A stretch of DNA of 64,000 nt from Pararge aegeria (GCF_905163445.1 NC_053199.1:11302001-11366000); one strand, 5' to 3'; positions 21,593-32,349 are shown, counted from the stretch's first letter. The notes: generated from the letters alone by a model not told the origin. A program made the numbers and translations.

Positions 21593-22084
21593 CGTTTATA
21601 AAAATCAATCAATTAAAAAGTGATGTTACAATTATTGGCCTAAATGTGAAGGGTTTCCGATATACAAAAATAATTGGCATAATAGACAAATTATTGTTTT
21701 AATAAAATATTAGAATAAACATTTAATTTTTCTTAAAATGTTTGCATTGATACACGGATAAACTCTATTTATTTCAGAATACTTCGGAGAAAATGTTCTG
21801 GTAAAGATAATTCGCCTCGCTGTTTGAAATAAAATACTATTTCGGAACACAAAAACGCAATTCTATCTTAATTAATAAACCTTTATTAAACTTCTAATAA
21901 ATGAAGCTGTCTCATTAAAGGTGGATCAGCTGTGTTTAATTTACTATCGCCAGATCAATTGCAGTGACCGTAGGTTGCGTTTGACCACAGATAACGTCTG
22001 TTCTGTTGCAGACAGAGCAGCAGATCGATACGTACGAGTATGTCGGTTTTATGTCTATTACCAGTAAAATACAATGTTTAGTTG

Positions 22085-22500
22085 TAGAACTTTTTGTACT
22101 ACTGCCATGCTAATTTTTGCCGCTAATTTTTTACGGCTGATTGGCGCAGTGGGCAGCGACCCTGCTATCTGAGTTCAAGGCTCTGGCTTTGATTCCCACG
22201 ACTGGAAAATGTTTGTTTGATGAACATCAATGTTTTTCAGTGTCTGGGTGTTTATATGTATATTACAAGTATTTATGTATATTATTCATAAAAATATTCA
22301 TCAGTCGCCTTAGTACCCATAACACAAGCTACGCTTACTTTGGGGCTAGATAGTGATGTGTGTAAAAAAGCAGCTGTGTTCTGGTTTGTGTTCCGGATGT
22401 GATTGCCGGCATAATTGCATAAACCTGGTTGATAGACACAGGGTGGCAATTCGGAGGTCGTGTTTCTAGCATACCCTGCAAAGTTTTGCTCTGTTTATCA
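22085..22500 (+). repeat. Family F copy interrupted by a SINE-A
   Basis: Left part 'gtactactgccatgctaatt' + 'tttgccgc' (to 22,126), right part from about 22,365 'aaaaaagcagctgtgttctg' ... 'gttccggatgtgattgccgg' ... 'cataccctgcaaagttttgc'. Compared with 6,785-6,990 and 60,497-60,620, the two halves are contiguous once SINE-A is removed. Confidence 0.6.
22134..22362 (+). repeat. SINE-A copy 3 (nested)
   Basis: 'acggctgattggcgcagtgg' (box A TGGCGCAGTGG), 'gctttgattcccacgactgg' (box B), then 'tttttcagtgtctgggtgtt' and the body to 'tactttggggctagatagtg'. Inserted into family F. Confidence 0.9.
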
Positions 22501-22800
22501 TCGTCATCATATCAACGCATTACCGGCCCGCTACAGGACACGGGTTCCCACAATGAGAAGGGGCTAAGGCCGTAGTTCCACCACGCTGGCCTTGTGTAGA
22601 TTAATGGACTCCACACACCTTTGAGAACATTATGTAGAACTCTCAGGCATGCAAGTTTCCTCACAATGTTTTCCTACACCGTTGATGCAAGTGATATTTT
22701 AATTAACTTAAACGTTTGTGGTGCGTGCTGGGAGTTGAACACGGCCCCCGAAATTGGAGTCGAGCTTCTACCCTCTGGGCTTTCACCGCTTCAAAGGCTC
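22492..22800 (-). repeat. SINE-B copy
   Basis: Minus strand from the head ('gaaagcccagagggtagaag', 'gttcaactcccagcacgc') to the 3' end 'cgggccggtaatgcgttgat' + 'atgatgacgatgat'. Nearly full length. Confidence 0.85.
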
Positions 22801-22984
22801 TGTTTATATTCTATGGTTTTCCAAATACCGTCACGTGTACCAGCTGCTTGCCTCCTATAAAAAATGGTTTGGTTGAACGATAAGCAGATTAAAACAATGG
22901 AAATGTTAATTTTCAATTGATCTTAGAATTTGAAGTTCTAAATAATCAAGCCGTAGAGTTATTTAGCTCCAGTACATAAAAATG

Positions 22985-23060
22985 CAGTCTCTTCTCATTG
23001 TGGGAGGAGACCGATGCCCTGAATTGGGCCGGTAATGGGTTGATATGATGGTGACATAAA
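22985..23060 (+). repeat. SINE-B 3' end fragment
   Basis: 'cttctcattgtgggaggaga' ... 'gggccggtaatgggttgata' + 'tgatggtga'. Only the 3' end. Confidence 0.75.
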
Positions 23061-23154
23061 AATAAATACAATTAATCTGCTCACTTTTATTTCACAGTTT
23101 AAGAGCATAATAAAAATAAACCCAAGTACAATTAGTTATACATCCCTATCCCTT

Positions 23155-23224
23155 CCTTATATATTATATTATACTAATATTATATTATATTATTTATTAT
23201 TATTATTTTATTATATTATATATT
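23155..23224. repeat. AT-rich low complexity
   Basis: ATATT/ATTATT repeats. Confidence 0.8.
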
Positions 23225-23402
23225 ACTAGTTGACCCGTGCAACTTCGTTGCACCAAATCGGTTATTACCGGAAAACACAAATAAAATTACTTTTTCTATA
23301 AATAATTCCTAGCTAGATCGATTTATCGCCCCCGAAACCCCCTGTATACGAAATTTTATGAAAATCGTTGGAGCCGATTCCAGATTCCAATTATATATAT
23401 AC
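23224..23402 (-). mobile_element. Helitron-like end in reverse
   Basis: 'ttACTAGttgacccgtgcaa' + 'cttcgttgca' at the left and 'attatatatataca' at the right. Read on the minus strand it starts TATATATA and ends CTAG-T. Confidence 0.45.
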
Positions 23403-23439
23403 AAGAATTGCTCGTTTAAAGATATAAGATATTGTTAAA

Positions 23440-23850
23440 TTTTTTTTATGTTATATTATAAATGTCAAAGTAAGTTTGTTTGTCACGCATTCTTGTCAGT
23501 GTTAGAAGTAATATAGGATACTTTTTATCCCGACATTAAGCTCGGTTCCTTTGGGAGAGGGGATGAAAGTGTTTGACGATTTAACACCATAACTCCGAAA
23601 AATTATAACCGATTTAAATAATTATTTTTGTACTATATAATATGTGTTTAATTTTGCCCAAACTTTGTGTAGATCTGATGAATGTGGTTGGAGACAGAGG
23701 ACAGAACTCCTCAGTGGACAGCCGCAAACCTCTCAATTAAGGCTTAGTGATACCGAATACTTAAAACTTGTTTAGAACTAAAACTAAATTGAATGCCACA
23801 TCAAAAAACAAAATCAAACGCAGGCGAAGTCGCGGGTAACAGCTAGTAAG
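23440..23850 (+). mobile_element. Helitron-like non-autonomous element
   Basis: Contains 'gataccgaatacttaaaa', 'aatcaaacgcaggcgaagtc' and ends 'gcgggtaacagCTAG' + T, matching the end of 21,288-21,592. The 5' end is uncertain. Confidence 0.45.
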
Positions 23851-24204
23851 TAATAGTCCATCTGAGGTATTACCTAGCCCAGGCGTTTCAGCTAATACAT
23901 TTGTACGATATAACTAACCTCCAAATGCTACGTTATTTTATTTCGTGCACTTAAACTACTTAAGCAAGTAACCGTATCGGCGCTAGGTCTCGAGAAACTT
24001 TCTTCGAACTCGTGAAAGCATACTTTCTCGCAACTCTTTCACAAACTCTTGTGGTGCTTTTGAATCGAATTTAAGAAGGAACCACTTTACTGCAACTTGT
24101 AAAAACTTTATATCGGGTTACTGGTTTATCTGTATTCGTGTGTGTAATGGTAAAAAGTATCATAAAAGTACCAGCCGTTACCAAGTACCAAGTTAGTTTC
24201 AGGA

Positions 24205-24510
24205 CATTAATGGTGATGGCCAAGTGGCTACTTCGACTTCACTTTCGAAGGACCGAGTGGAATCCCAGCACGCACCTCTATTTTCTCTAAGTTTTGTGTG
24301 TTTTAAGCAAATAAAATCACTTGCTTCAACGGTAAAGGAAAACATCGTGAGGAAACCTGCTCGCCTCAGAGTTTCGCTTTAATATGCTAAAAGGCGTGTA
24401 GAGTCCACCAATCTGCACTGGGCCAGCGTGGTGGACTACAGCCTTAACCCCTTCATATTGTGGGAAGAGACCGTGCCTGTTATAGGTTGATGAGGATGAT
24501 GATAATTTCA
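24205..24510 (+). repeat. SINE-B copy
   Basis: Head 'ggtgatggccaagtggctac' and 'gagtggaatcccagcacgca', 'gaaaacatcgtgaggaaacc', 'cagcgtggtggactacagcc', 3' 'gttgatgaggatgatgat'. Full length. Confidence 0.85.
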
Positions 24511-24580
24511 TCAACTCGAAGAACAGATATGTGTTCATTATTACCATTATACCCCTAAAAAGTTCGTACGCTACTTTTTT

Positions 24581-24635
24581 TAGATTCATTATTAACTTCA
24601 GCTGTTTTTAACACCTGAAGTTAATAATGAATCTA
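24581..24635. repeat. Perfect 21-bp inverted repeat, 13-nt loop
   Basis: 24,581-24,601 and 24,615-24,635 are exact reverse complements. Confidence 0.85.
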
Positions 24636-24639
24636 ATCC

Positions 24640-25170
24640 AAAATCTTCAGATGCCAGATTTAATTTGGTAGTGCTATCCTAATCTACAGTGAGTAGAATA
24701 AAAAATAGCACTACTAAGTTTCTAATCATTAATTTTAAGCGTAAGAATAGAATATCATAACCTGGTGAATTCAATAATAAGAAATTAATTTTTGTTATCT
24801 AAATTTGACAAACCAAAGGCGACATGATTTGTGCTCCAACAATGTATAAAATGTTATGAAACGTTGTTTGTTTTTTAATTAACATTTTGTCAAAAATAAT
24901 TGTCTTTTTATGTTAATAAATATGTAGGTGTTTAATGTTAAATAAAAAACATAAAACCAACCAAGTTAGCAAGACGCATTCCTTCATGGGACGTACCTCC
25001 TCACAAATTTAGATCCGAACTTATGGTTATTAAAAGTGTAACAATTATAAGTGCAAAAATTCAAAAAGTTGCTGAAGCTTTTAGATATTTTTACGAATTG
25101 TAACTATATCTAAATGTTATAGTATTAATGCATTAAAACTACTCTACGTTTAGTAACTGAAACACTAAAA
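24640..25170. other. Unassigned AT-rich DNA, possibly upstream of the Cys-rich ORF
   Basis: No repeat family recognised. A weak TATA-like 'actatatct' lies about 65 bp before the ATG at 25,173. Confidence 0.3.
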
Positions 25171-25172
25171 CA

Positions 25173-25412
25173 ATGGAAAATTATTTGTTACTTACAATTT
25201 TTGTCGCTACGTGTACTTTGCATAATGCAAATCTAAACCCTCAATGCTGTACTCAGTTAAACGTTAATGAACTGTCATTGACAGTATGGCATCAAGTTGT
25301 ACAGACACAGATGGTCTGGAATGGTGTCTGCCTGGTTGAGTGCCGCGGCAACATCCTAAAATTTGAGATTTGCGAAGTTGTCTCCTTTAACTACTTACTA
25401 CTCTGTACATAA
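25173..25412 (+). CDS. Hypothetical small secreted cysteine-rich protein
   Basis: A 79-residue single-exon frame that I do not recognise. The start context AAAACAATGG fits insect initiation sites. Residues 1-19 (MENYLLLTIFVATCTLHNA) look like a signal peptide with a hydrophobic core and a small-residue cleavage site. The predicted mature 60 residues hold six cysteines (positions 25, 26, 53, 57, 67, 78), a count typical of disulfide-stabilised secreted peptides. An AATAAA follows 43 bases after the stop (25,455-25,460). No intron is required and the flanks carry no known transposon. Against it: short, no family match, and no conservation can be tested here. It could also be one exon of a longer gene, or chance. 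Confidence 0.35.
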   Translation: MENYLLLTIFVATCTLHNANLNPQCCTQLNVNELSLTVWHQVVQTQMVWNGVCLVECRGNILKFEICEVVSFNYLLLCT

Positions 25413-25414
25413 TT

Positions 25415-26700
25415 TGTACGTAATGATCAACAGTGCTTTCTTTGTGCTCACTTGAATAAAGAAATATTTGAATTCGACTTCAATCACGTTTTGAAATAAT
25501 TACAATAAAAACCAATAACGAAAGCCTCCTTGCAAGGAAACGAGCACATACACCAACAAATGTGAAGCCATCAAAGTAAATAGTATTAAAAAACCGATTT
25601 CTGTTTGCATTTTCAAATGAAACACGTAGCTTCGAATAAGTTGACCACAAATATAAATAGGTGTTATTTATACGAACGGATATAAAAAGCAGTGAAGACT
25701 ATTAAATATGATTTACGGTTTATTTTATAGGAAAATGAATATTACAAATACTTTTCCAATTACTCGTAAAATAAGTTTAATTTTTTCGATGTTTCAACGT
25801 TAAAACTTGTCTATATATGACGTTTACGTTTAGTTATAATCTATGCTGTTGAAATTAACGATTATTGATCAGTTTCTACGCTATCGATTTCTACGCGGCG
25901 TTGCACAGGAATGGTAAATCTCTGGCATCACATCTATATCAGTAGAGTGCACACTACGACCGAAGCTTTCAGACCAGACGACCAGGCTAAAATTTATCGA
26001 TTGCTTCTTATTGATCATAGTTTAAAACCACGTTGCGGAGTTGCAATTCCTTATTTCAAATAAGTGCCAAGTTAAACGATACCAAGCAAGTTAAAAAAAA
26101 GGAAGAAAGGATAAATAACCTAAGAAATAACTTTTAGAACCATTGCGCTGCAAGTTCAAATAATATCTTAATTGTATATAAGAGAAAAATAAACCAATTA
26201 CAACTTCGGATCCTATAAGCCTACACATAATTACATTTGCAATATACGTACGTGTGTATGATATTCCATTGAAATTGTTTACTCGCTCAGAAAAAGCGGT
26301 TATCATGAGAAATTCAATAAAAACTGTACTTCAAGACTGTGTGAGACAGCGGAAACAATATCGTACAGTGTTTATTGATTGTTGCTTTCCTTTGTTTGTA
26401 TTGAGGCGGTAGATAATGCAATTTGGGCTCGAATGTTTTTAAATTGTTAGACGAACGCATCGGTATTTGATTTGCTTTCTTTCATCCAAACTGCTTCATG
26501 AGTCTAGTTGTTAGTATGATTTGCCCACAGATCACGAGTTCATTATTTCGTTTTTCTGCCCAGATATTCATGTTCCAGTCGTTTGTTATTTAATTTGAAA
26601 TCACATTTGAAGTACATAATTTGGGATGTATTTTAGTTTTTAGAAAATCCTGCGCAAACGGTTAGTTTTCCCCAAATATAAATGTATTACATATTATTAT
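25415..26700. other. Unassigned DNA
   Basis: Holds the short repeat at 25,665-25,745 shared with 19,858-19,935. No coding call. Confidence 0.35.
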
Positions 26701-26703
26701 CCA

Positions 26704-26958
26704 GAATAAATAAATAAAAATACAACGACAATGCACACATTGCCATCTAGCCCATAGTAAGCGTACCTTGTGATATGGGTACAAAGATAGCTGATGAATA
26801 TTTTTAGGAATATTATATACAAAAATACTTAAAATATACACATAAACACCCGGACACATTTATGTTCATCAAACAAACATTTTTCAGTTGTGGGAATCGA
26901 ACCCTCGGCCTTGAACTCAGAAGGCAGGGTCGCTGCCCGCTGCGCCGGTTGGCTTTCA
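26704..26958 (-). repeat. SINE-A copy 4
   Basis: Minus strand 'gccaaccggcgcagcgggca' (box A region), 'gggttcgattcccacaactg' (box B) to an 'tttatttatttatt' tail. Full length, lying just past the 3' end of the next non-LTR element. Confidence 0.9.
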
Positions 26959-26961
26959 AAG

Positions 26962-29760
26962 CTTAAAGGATAGGTTTAGGTTTAAAGATATTTATTTCCA
27001 TAAAAGACACAAGTCACTTACATGGAAACAGCAATTAACAGTAACATAATTAAAATATCTAAGTGTCGATCGTAATGTGTAATTACAAAAAGTTGTATTA
27101 CTCATTTCATGTATTTGAGTTTAAGGTGGGTAGTTCTGGATAATATGTTCCGATAGCTTAGTTTTAAATACATGAAATGAGTTTACATGTTTTAAAGTAG
27201 ACGGCAAGTTGTTGTAAAGCTGTGCACCCTCATACGTGAACATTTTTTTTCCAGTATTTGTTCTAGTCCTAGGTAGAACTAAAAGACTTGCACGGCGCGT
27301 GCGAAGGGGACGTGCTGTCAGTTGCTTCAACGTTATGAACGATAGGCTAGTATGGAGTGAGCGTTTTATAATTTTTCTAAGAAGAATGCATGTATTATAA
27401 ATGTATAACTGTTTTATGGTCATTAGCTTGGTTTCTTTATATATTTGTGAAGTGGGGGTTAAAAAGTTGTAGTGGAATAGAACTTTGATAATTTTGTTTT
27501 GTTGTATTTGGAGATCAGCTAATTTAGTTTTAGCAGCGCTGCCCCATATTTGTATTAGATAAAGTAGGTGCGGTTTGACTAGAGAATTATAAATGGTGTA
27601 GCGTATCTGGCGTGGAATACACCGGACAATTCGTCTAAGCGAGCCAGTAAGAGATGACAATTTTGTTCGTATATGTTCAATCTGGGCATTCCACGTCAGA
27701 CCACTATCCATTCTAAGGCCTAGGTATTTTTCGCAAGCTTTCTCCTGAATTATTATATTATTAATTTTTAGTGCGTCATGAGAAGGAATTACTTTGTTTC
27801 TTGATTTGAAAATAACGTAGCATGTTTTTGATATATTTATTGTAAGAAGATTATATTGGAACCAAGAGAATAATTTGTTTAAATCTTCTTGAGCATGGGC
27901 TACTATTTGTTGTATTGAGGAGCCAAAGTAAAACAGACATGTGTCATCCGCGTACAAAGACACATGCCCATGTAAGCCTATATCGCGGATATTATTTATA
28001 TAAGTCAAGAATAGCAAAGGTCCTGTTATGGAGCCTTGTGGAATCCCACATGTGATTGGACGTTTTGTACTTTGGGCGTTATTAATTTTGACTATTTGAA
28101 ATCTATTAGTGAGGTAAGATTGAAACATTTGGAGCGCTGTGCCATCGACACCAATGTGTTTTAACTTTTTTATGAGGAGACTGTGGCTAACAGTATCGAA
28201 AGCTTTTTTTAAATCAATGAACACGCCAAGAACTATGTTTTTGTTGTCAATGTTAGATTTAATTTTTGTTACCAGGTCCACTGTTGCCGTTAACGTATTG
28301 CTTTTGGGTCTGAAACCATACTGGCGTTCAAAAATGAAATCAATGCTTTTAAGATACTGTTCCAAACGGCTATTTATAATTTTCTCAAAAATTTTGGAAA
28401 TAGTAGGCAATACAGAGATCGGTCTGTAATTTCCTGGGTCTGTTTTAGCCCCTGATTTGAAAATTGGTGTAACTTTAGCAATTTTTAAGGAATCCGGAAA
28501 TTTACCCAGTTTTAACAATTTATTGAGACAGTTTGTAAGCCTATCACTAATGAGGTTTTTTATACATTTTATTGATTTAGTAGATATTCCATCAAGGCCG
28601 GTACTAGAGGTCGAATCAAGGCTATTTATGATTTTTAGGATTTCGTCGGAACTGCAAGGATCTAGAGTTAATAATTTTGAATTTGTCATTGTTTGAGGTA
28701 AAGCTTGTTCGTAATCATCGTGATAATGTTTTGGTATTTCATTTGCTAACAGAGGTCCAATTGTTGCAAAATATTTATTAAATTCTTCACAAATTTCTTT
28801 AGCATTAGTGATATGTTTGGATTGTATTATAAGTTTTGAAGGTGCAGGGCTTTCTTTAATTGTGTTACAGGCTAGATTATTAACTAATTTCCACATTTTC
28901 TTTGGTTTTTTAGTTAATTGAGTAAATTTATTGTAATAGTATATGTCTTTAGTATTTTTAATTAAATTAGCTAAGTCCGTCTTGTATGTTTCAAATTTTT
29001 TTTCCAGTGTTCTATCTAACGGGTTGCACTTGAGTTCTTTCCATAGTAGATTCCTTTGCTGTATTCCATCAATTATATCCTTACATATCCAGTCTTTTTG
29101 AGGTGGGTTTAGTATTTTAGTCTTTATTATTTTACTTTTATTTATATGATGTTTGATACTATTTTCGAGAAGCATGTAGTTATCATCACTGTTATTTAAT
29201 CTAATTTCCTTAGCCGTGGATTGCAACTTATCATAGTCTATTGCTTCAAATTGGGTTCTGATTTTTGGTGGTTGTCTGATTTTTTTTAGTTCGATACAAA
29301 TTTGCTTATGGTCCGACATAGCGGATTCAATTATTGCCATGTGGAAATAATCATTCTTTAAATTGGTACTTACGTGATCTATAATCGATTTTCGCGTTGA
29401 AGACTCTCTTGTGCAGTACTTCTTTGTGATTTTATTTAGTATTGTAAATCCAGCTTCATTTAATAGTGACTTATATTGTTTAGTCTGTTTGTTAGTTGTT
29501 AATAGATCTATGTTAAAATCCCCAAATACTATCGCTCTGTTTCTTTTTTTTGGAAGGATGCCAGCGTTCTTAAAGCAACATTTCATTAAGATTGGAGTTG
29601 AAGTTGAGACGAACAAAGATGTGATGTTTTCGCAGTTATAATATCGTTATGAATTTCTATCGCTACTTGTGCGTTTTAAATTTCTTTAACTAGTATTTTA
29701 TCGGATTGTAATCCCCGTACTCGACCAGTTAGTAGTTGCTTTTTTGTACATCACAGATGA
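26962..29760 (-). mobile_element. Non-LTR retrotransposon (CR1/Jockey-like) with long intact RT frame
   Basis: The 3' UTR occupies 26,962-27,120 and ends in 'ggaaataaatatctttaaac'. The main ORF is 27,121-29,616. Upstream of 29,616 the minus strand continues in another frame as VAIEIHNDIITAK (29,630-29,668), a typical internal endonuclease segment, so the true ORF2 begins further 5' and is broken by a frameshift near 29,620-29,630; weaker similarity (ILVKEI) reaches about 29,700-29,760. ORF1 not seen: 5'-truncated. Confidence 0.85.
27121..29616 (-). CDS. Endonuclease (partial) / reverse transcriptase polyprotein, 831 codons open
   Basis: Retrotransposon ORF2 that would nick chromosomal DNA and copy element RNA by target-primed reverse transcription. 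N-terminal part: VFGDFNIDLL (about residues 30-40) is the APE-endonuclease GDFN box, and AMSDHKQICIEL (about 97-108) its terminal SDH box. After a basic linker come the RT motifs: KVTPIFKSGAKTDPGNYRPI, SVLPTISKIFEKII, RQYGFRP, GVFIDLKKAFDTV (first catalytic Asp), CGIPQGSITGPLLFLTYIN, SLYADDTCLFYFG (YADD), then a thumb with KTCYVIFKS and KYLGLRMDSGLTWNAQIEH. It ends TFKHV-like 'LYNNLPSTLKHVNSFHVFKT'. No RNase H domain and no zinc knuckle. The annotated Met is internal: the real start is upstream in a shifted frame. An open frame of 831 codons implies recent activity. Family is CR1/Jockey-like by motif reading; exact clade not determined. Confidence 0.85.
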   Translation of the reverse strand: MFVSTSTPILMKCCFKNAGILPKKRNRAIVFGDFNIDLLTTNKQTKQYKSLLNEAGFTILNKITKKYCTRESSTRKSIIDHVSTNLKNDYFHMAIIESAMSDHKQICIELKKIRQPPKIRTQFEAIDYDKLQSTAKEIRLNNSDDNYMLLENSIKHHINKSKIIKTKILNPPQKDWICKDIIDGIQQRNLLWKELKCNPLDRTLEKKFETYKTDLANLIKNTKDIYYYNKFTQLTKKPKKMWKLVNNLACNTIKESPAPSKLIIQSKHITNAKEICEEFNKYFATIGPLLANEIPKHYHDDYEQALPQTMTNSKLLTLDPCSSDEILKIINSLDSTSSTGLDGISTKSIKCIKNLISDRLTNCLNKLLKLGKFPDSLKIAKVTPIFKSGAKTDPGNYRPISVLPTISKIFEKIINSRLEQYLKSIDFIFERQYGFRPKSNTLTATVDLVTKIKSNIDNKNIVLGVFIDLKKAFDTVSHSLLIKKLKHIGVDGTALQMFQSYLTNRFQIVKINNAQSTKRPITCGIPQGSITGPLLFLTYINNIRDIGLHGHVSLYADDTCLFYFGSSIQQIVAHAQEDLNKLFSWFQYNLLTINISKTCYVIFKSRNKVIPSHDALKINNIIIQEKACEKYLGLRMDSGLTWNAQIEHIRTKLSSLTGSLRRIVRCIPRQIRYTIYNSLVKPHLLYLIQIWGSAAKTKLADLQIQQNKIIKVLFHYNFLTPTSQIYKETKLMTIKQLYIYNTCILLRKIIKRSLHTSLSFITLKQLTARPLRTRRASLLVLPRTRTNTGKKMFTYEGAQLYNNLPSTLKHVNSFHVFKTKLSEHIIQNYPP

Positions 29761-29764
29761 CGCA

Positions 29765-30195
29765 GCAAGTATTTATCAGCGAGTAAACATCTCCAGTTGT
29801 ATTGTATAGTGAGCAGACCTCTTAACTAGCAATTAATCAACTTGTTTGTTCAGACCAAGAGTTGTATGGCGGAAAAATCTAAGACATTTCCCATGTACCC
29901 CACAATAGAGCAATTTCACGGGTTGAGAACAACCCTTTTCTTTTTAATGAAAAAGTGGGATTTGCCCTGCAGTATAACTTTAATAGATTCTTTGTTCACT
30001 ACGGATTGTTCATAGCTTTGCGCTGTATTGTGCTGTTAAGAAAAAATTAACACATTTTATGTTTAAATTGTGGTTGATTGTTATTTTATTTTCTAGCGAG
30101 AAGCATATAATGCCTAATTTTGTTTTTAGGCAATGCACTAACTTTTTTTTGGCGCACGCAGGTGTCCTACTTAATGGTAAATGGAAAAACCAGCG
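29765..30195. other. Unassigned DNA
   Basis: Between two retroelement relics; nothing recognised. Confidence 0.35.
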
Positions 30196-30199
30196 CCTA

Positions 30200-30590
30200 T
30201 GAACAGAGCAACCCTTCTAAATATCTTGAACTAATGGATGATATGACCTTAAGGATGATGTAGACATAGAACGAAAGCGGTGCGCTGTAATATGTTGGGC
30301 CACAGGTTTACCTATTGTAGCCAGGAAGCAAAAGTTAGTTTGTTCAAAGCTTTTTGTAAAACGCCTAAACGGGATCCCCGTGGACTAGCGGCACAGGCAT
30401 CGCTAAACGTCCCATGAATTCAGTATAATGATGGTTTTAGAATGCTGCTGGGCTTACCACGTTATTGTAGTGCATCAGAAATGTCTGCGAGGGCTCATAC
30501 TGATGACTTTTTTGCCATCAGAAGAAAACGAATAGCATCATTGATGAAAAGAACGTGGGTAAGCAGTAACGGCATTCTGGAGGCATTCAA
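30200..30590 (+). pseudogene. Non-LTR RT C-terminal relic
   Basis: Frame NMLGHRFTYCSQEAKVSLFK, AFCKTP at about 30,291-30,375, stop at the end of SLNVP, then from 30,430 FRMLLGLPRYCSASEMSARA, HTDDFFAIRRKRIASLM. This is the 'N.LarrF..Cs..VK..LFkayC...Y...l...P.rfsAs.mF......f.a..R...' block I know from the thumb of a common insect non-LTR family. Truncated on both sides; the 3' side abuts the family E tail at 30,590. Confidence 0.65.
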
Positions 30591-30905
30591 ATTCAAATTC
30601 AAATTCATTTATTTCAAGTATGCCTACTTTATAAGCACTTTTGAAACGTCAAGTATGCATGTTTGTGTGACTCTACCACCGGTTCGGAAAGCAGATTCTA
30701 CCGAGAAGAGCCGGCAAGAAACTCAGTAGTTGCTCTTTTCCAACATCAACATTTACAATCATTTTGCTATCTTGCGGGAGATGAGAGCGAGGCTGGCTGC
30801 TTCCATTCTACCTTGTCATTGAGGAATTCATCAAATGTATAGTAACCTCGCTGTACTCGCTGTACTAGATGCATTAATAAATAGATACGACTCTCCAATT
30901 TACAA
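30590..30905 (-). pseudogene. Family E non-LTR 3' end
   Basis: Minus strand: YYTFDEFLNDKVEWKQPASL and SSPAR stop, then 3' UTR 'ctgagtttcttgccggctct' ... 'gtagagtcacacaaacatgc' ... tail 'aaataaatgaatttgaattt'. The same family as 812-1,135, with better coding preservation. Confidence 0.75.
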
Positions 30906-31099
30906 GCTATATATTAAAGTCCATGTAGGGGTGAATGGAGGCAGAAATTCTAATTAGTAACTATTATGTATATTTAATATTACTATCTCATGTATTTTTT
31001 TTTTTAGTTTTTGATGACTACTATGATAATTATTCTTTTATATTATATTGGTGGGTCATAGTTACCAATTAAAAAAATATTATTATTCTTATTACTTCG

Positions 31100-31290
31100 A
31101 ATGACGTGCTAGGAACTCTTTCTAGAACGTCCCGCACTGTGTCCGTCAAATGAAGCGTAGGTTTTAAGCAATAAGCATGTAGGTAATTACTTCGGCTACG
31201 TCCTTCAAAGCGGAACGTAACAATGCTGCTTGGCGACACAAATACGCATGGTGGTAGTGCTTCCCCGGAACAGCTCTGTAACAAAAAACA
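31100..31290 (-). repeat. Family F copy
   Basis: Minus strand 'gttacagagctgttccgggg' ... 'accatgcgtatttgtgtcgc' ... 'gcacagtgcggg' region; shares 'tgcttggcgacacaaatacgc' and 'gtgctaggaactct' blocks with 46,088-46,200 and 18,986-19,250. Confidence 0.5.
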
Positions 31291-31294
31291 TTTC

Positions 31295-31925
31295 ATACAT
31301 GCACAAAAGCACTTCATACCCAAATTATTTTATATAAATTGTATTGGGGGGGATTTTCTCCAATTTATGCCACGTACCAGCTTTATGCATAACCTAATCA
31401 GAAACCCTGTGCACGCCACTGGTACTACTGTTAGAAAGGTTAGAAGGAGTATTCATTTACAAACCATTATTGCTAACATTGATTTCTTAAGTAGGAAAAA
31501 AACGAATACCACTACCGCTGGCAAACCATAATTACATTTCTGGTTCACTATAACATTAAATCAAAATCTTTACTGCTATAGCTGGCAGGTCACCTAGAAC
31601 TTACTCTTTGCTTCTCTTTGCTGAATTATATTATTTAATAAGTATGACATCATCGTTAATAAAAAAAAAAAAAATCTACCATCTTATTTTAACGACTCAT
31701 CTCTACACTATAACGTAACATCAAATGGTTCAGATCTAAGTACAGTAACTGTCAAGTTTGATATCAGTAAACAATTACGAGTGTGAAACAATTTTAATGT
31801 AATGGTATAAAAAGATATTGAGAAGAATCTACGACGCCGGCGAAACTTACATGTTACAGCACTTAAAGCACCGACGCAGTGTGCATAGGAACTTTACAAT
31901 CTTTATCCTCTGTTACCGTTCTACT
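31295..31925. other. Unassigned DNA
   Basis: A poly-A run at 31,660-31,675; no gene or family recognised. Confidence 0.3.
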
Positions 31926-31928
31926 ACA

Positions 31929-32170
31929 GCGGGGCTAGCACGGGCAGGGACAAAAATTATATCCCCCGATTATGTTAACGTGTCCACCTGCTAAAGTACG
32001 GGAATATGGAGTTGGAGAAGTTTACCCCCGTTTATTATTACACATATAATATTTTGTATATTATATCAACTTGTGTGCCAATGCTGTGAAAGTTGATAAA
32101 GCTGTGGGAGAAGATACATTTATATCTTTTCCCCGTGGATATAATTGTCTCCTGCCCATGCTAGCCGTGC
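31929..32170. mobile_element. Short inverted-repeat element (MITE-like)
   Basis: 31,931-31,968 ('ggctagcacgggcagggaca' + 'aaaattatatccccc') is the imperfect reverse complement of 32,131-32,167 ('ggatataattgtctcctgcc' + 'catgctagccgtg'). The interior also has partial self-complementarity ('gttgatata...'). No transposase and no obvious target duplication. Confidence 0.55.
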
Positions 32171-32349
32171 TGAACAGCGAGGCGCCATGACTGCTAGTGG
32201 GTGATGCGGTTGATGTTCAATTAACACACACGAAACTTTTTTATCCACATTTCTGATAAGTACTGCTTAGTTACTAAGATGTGGAACGACCTCTGGGCAA
32301 CTGCGCTCTAACCTCTAGGTTAGGTATCTTCTTCTTAGTCGTTACAGTC

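Noticed and set aside
22134..22210. tRNA gene-like box A/box B modules (also at the other SINE copies)
   Set aside because: They lack cloverleaf pairing and recur many times with the same non-tRNA body and tail, so they are SINE heads and not tRNA genes.
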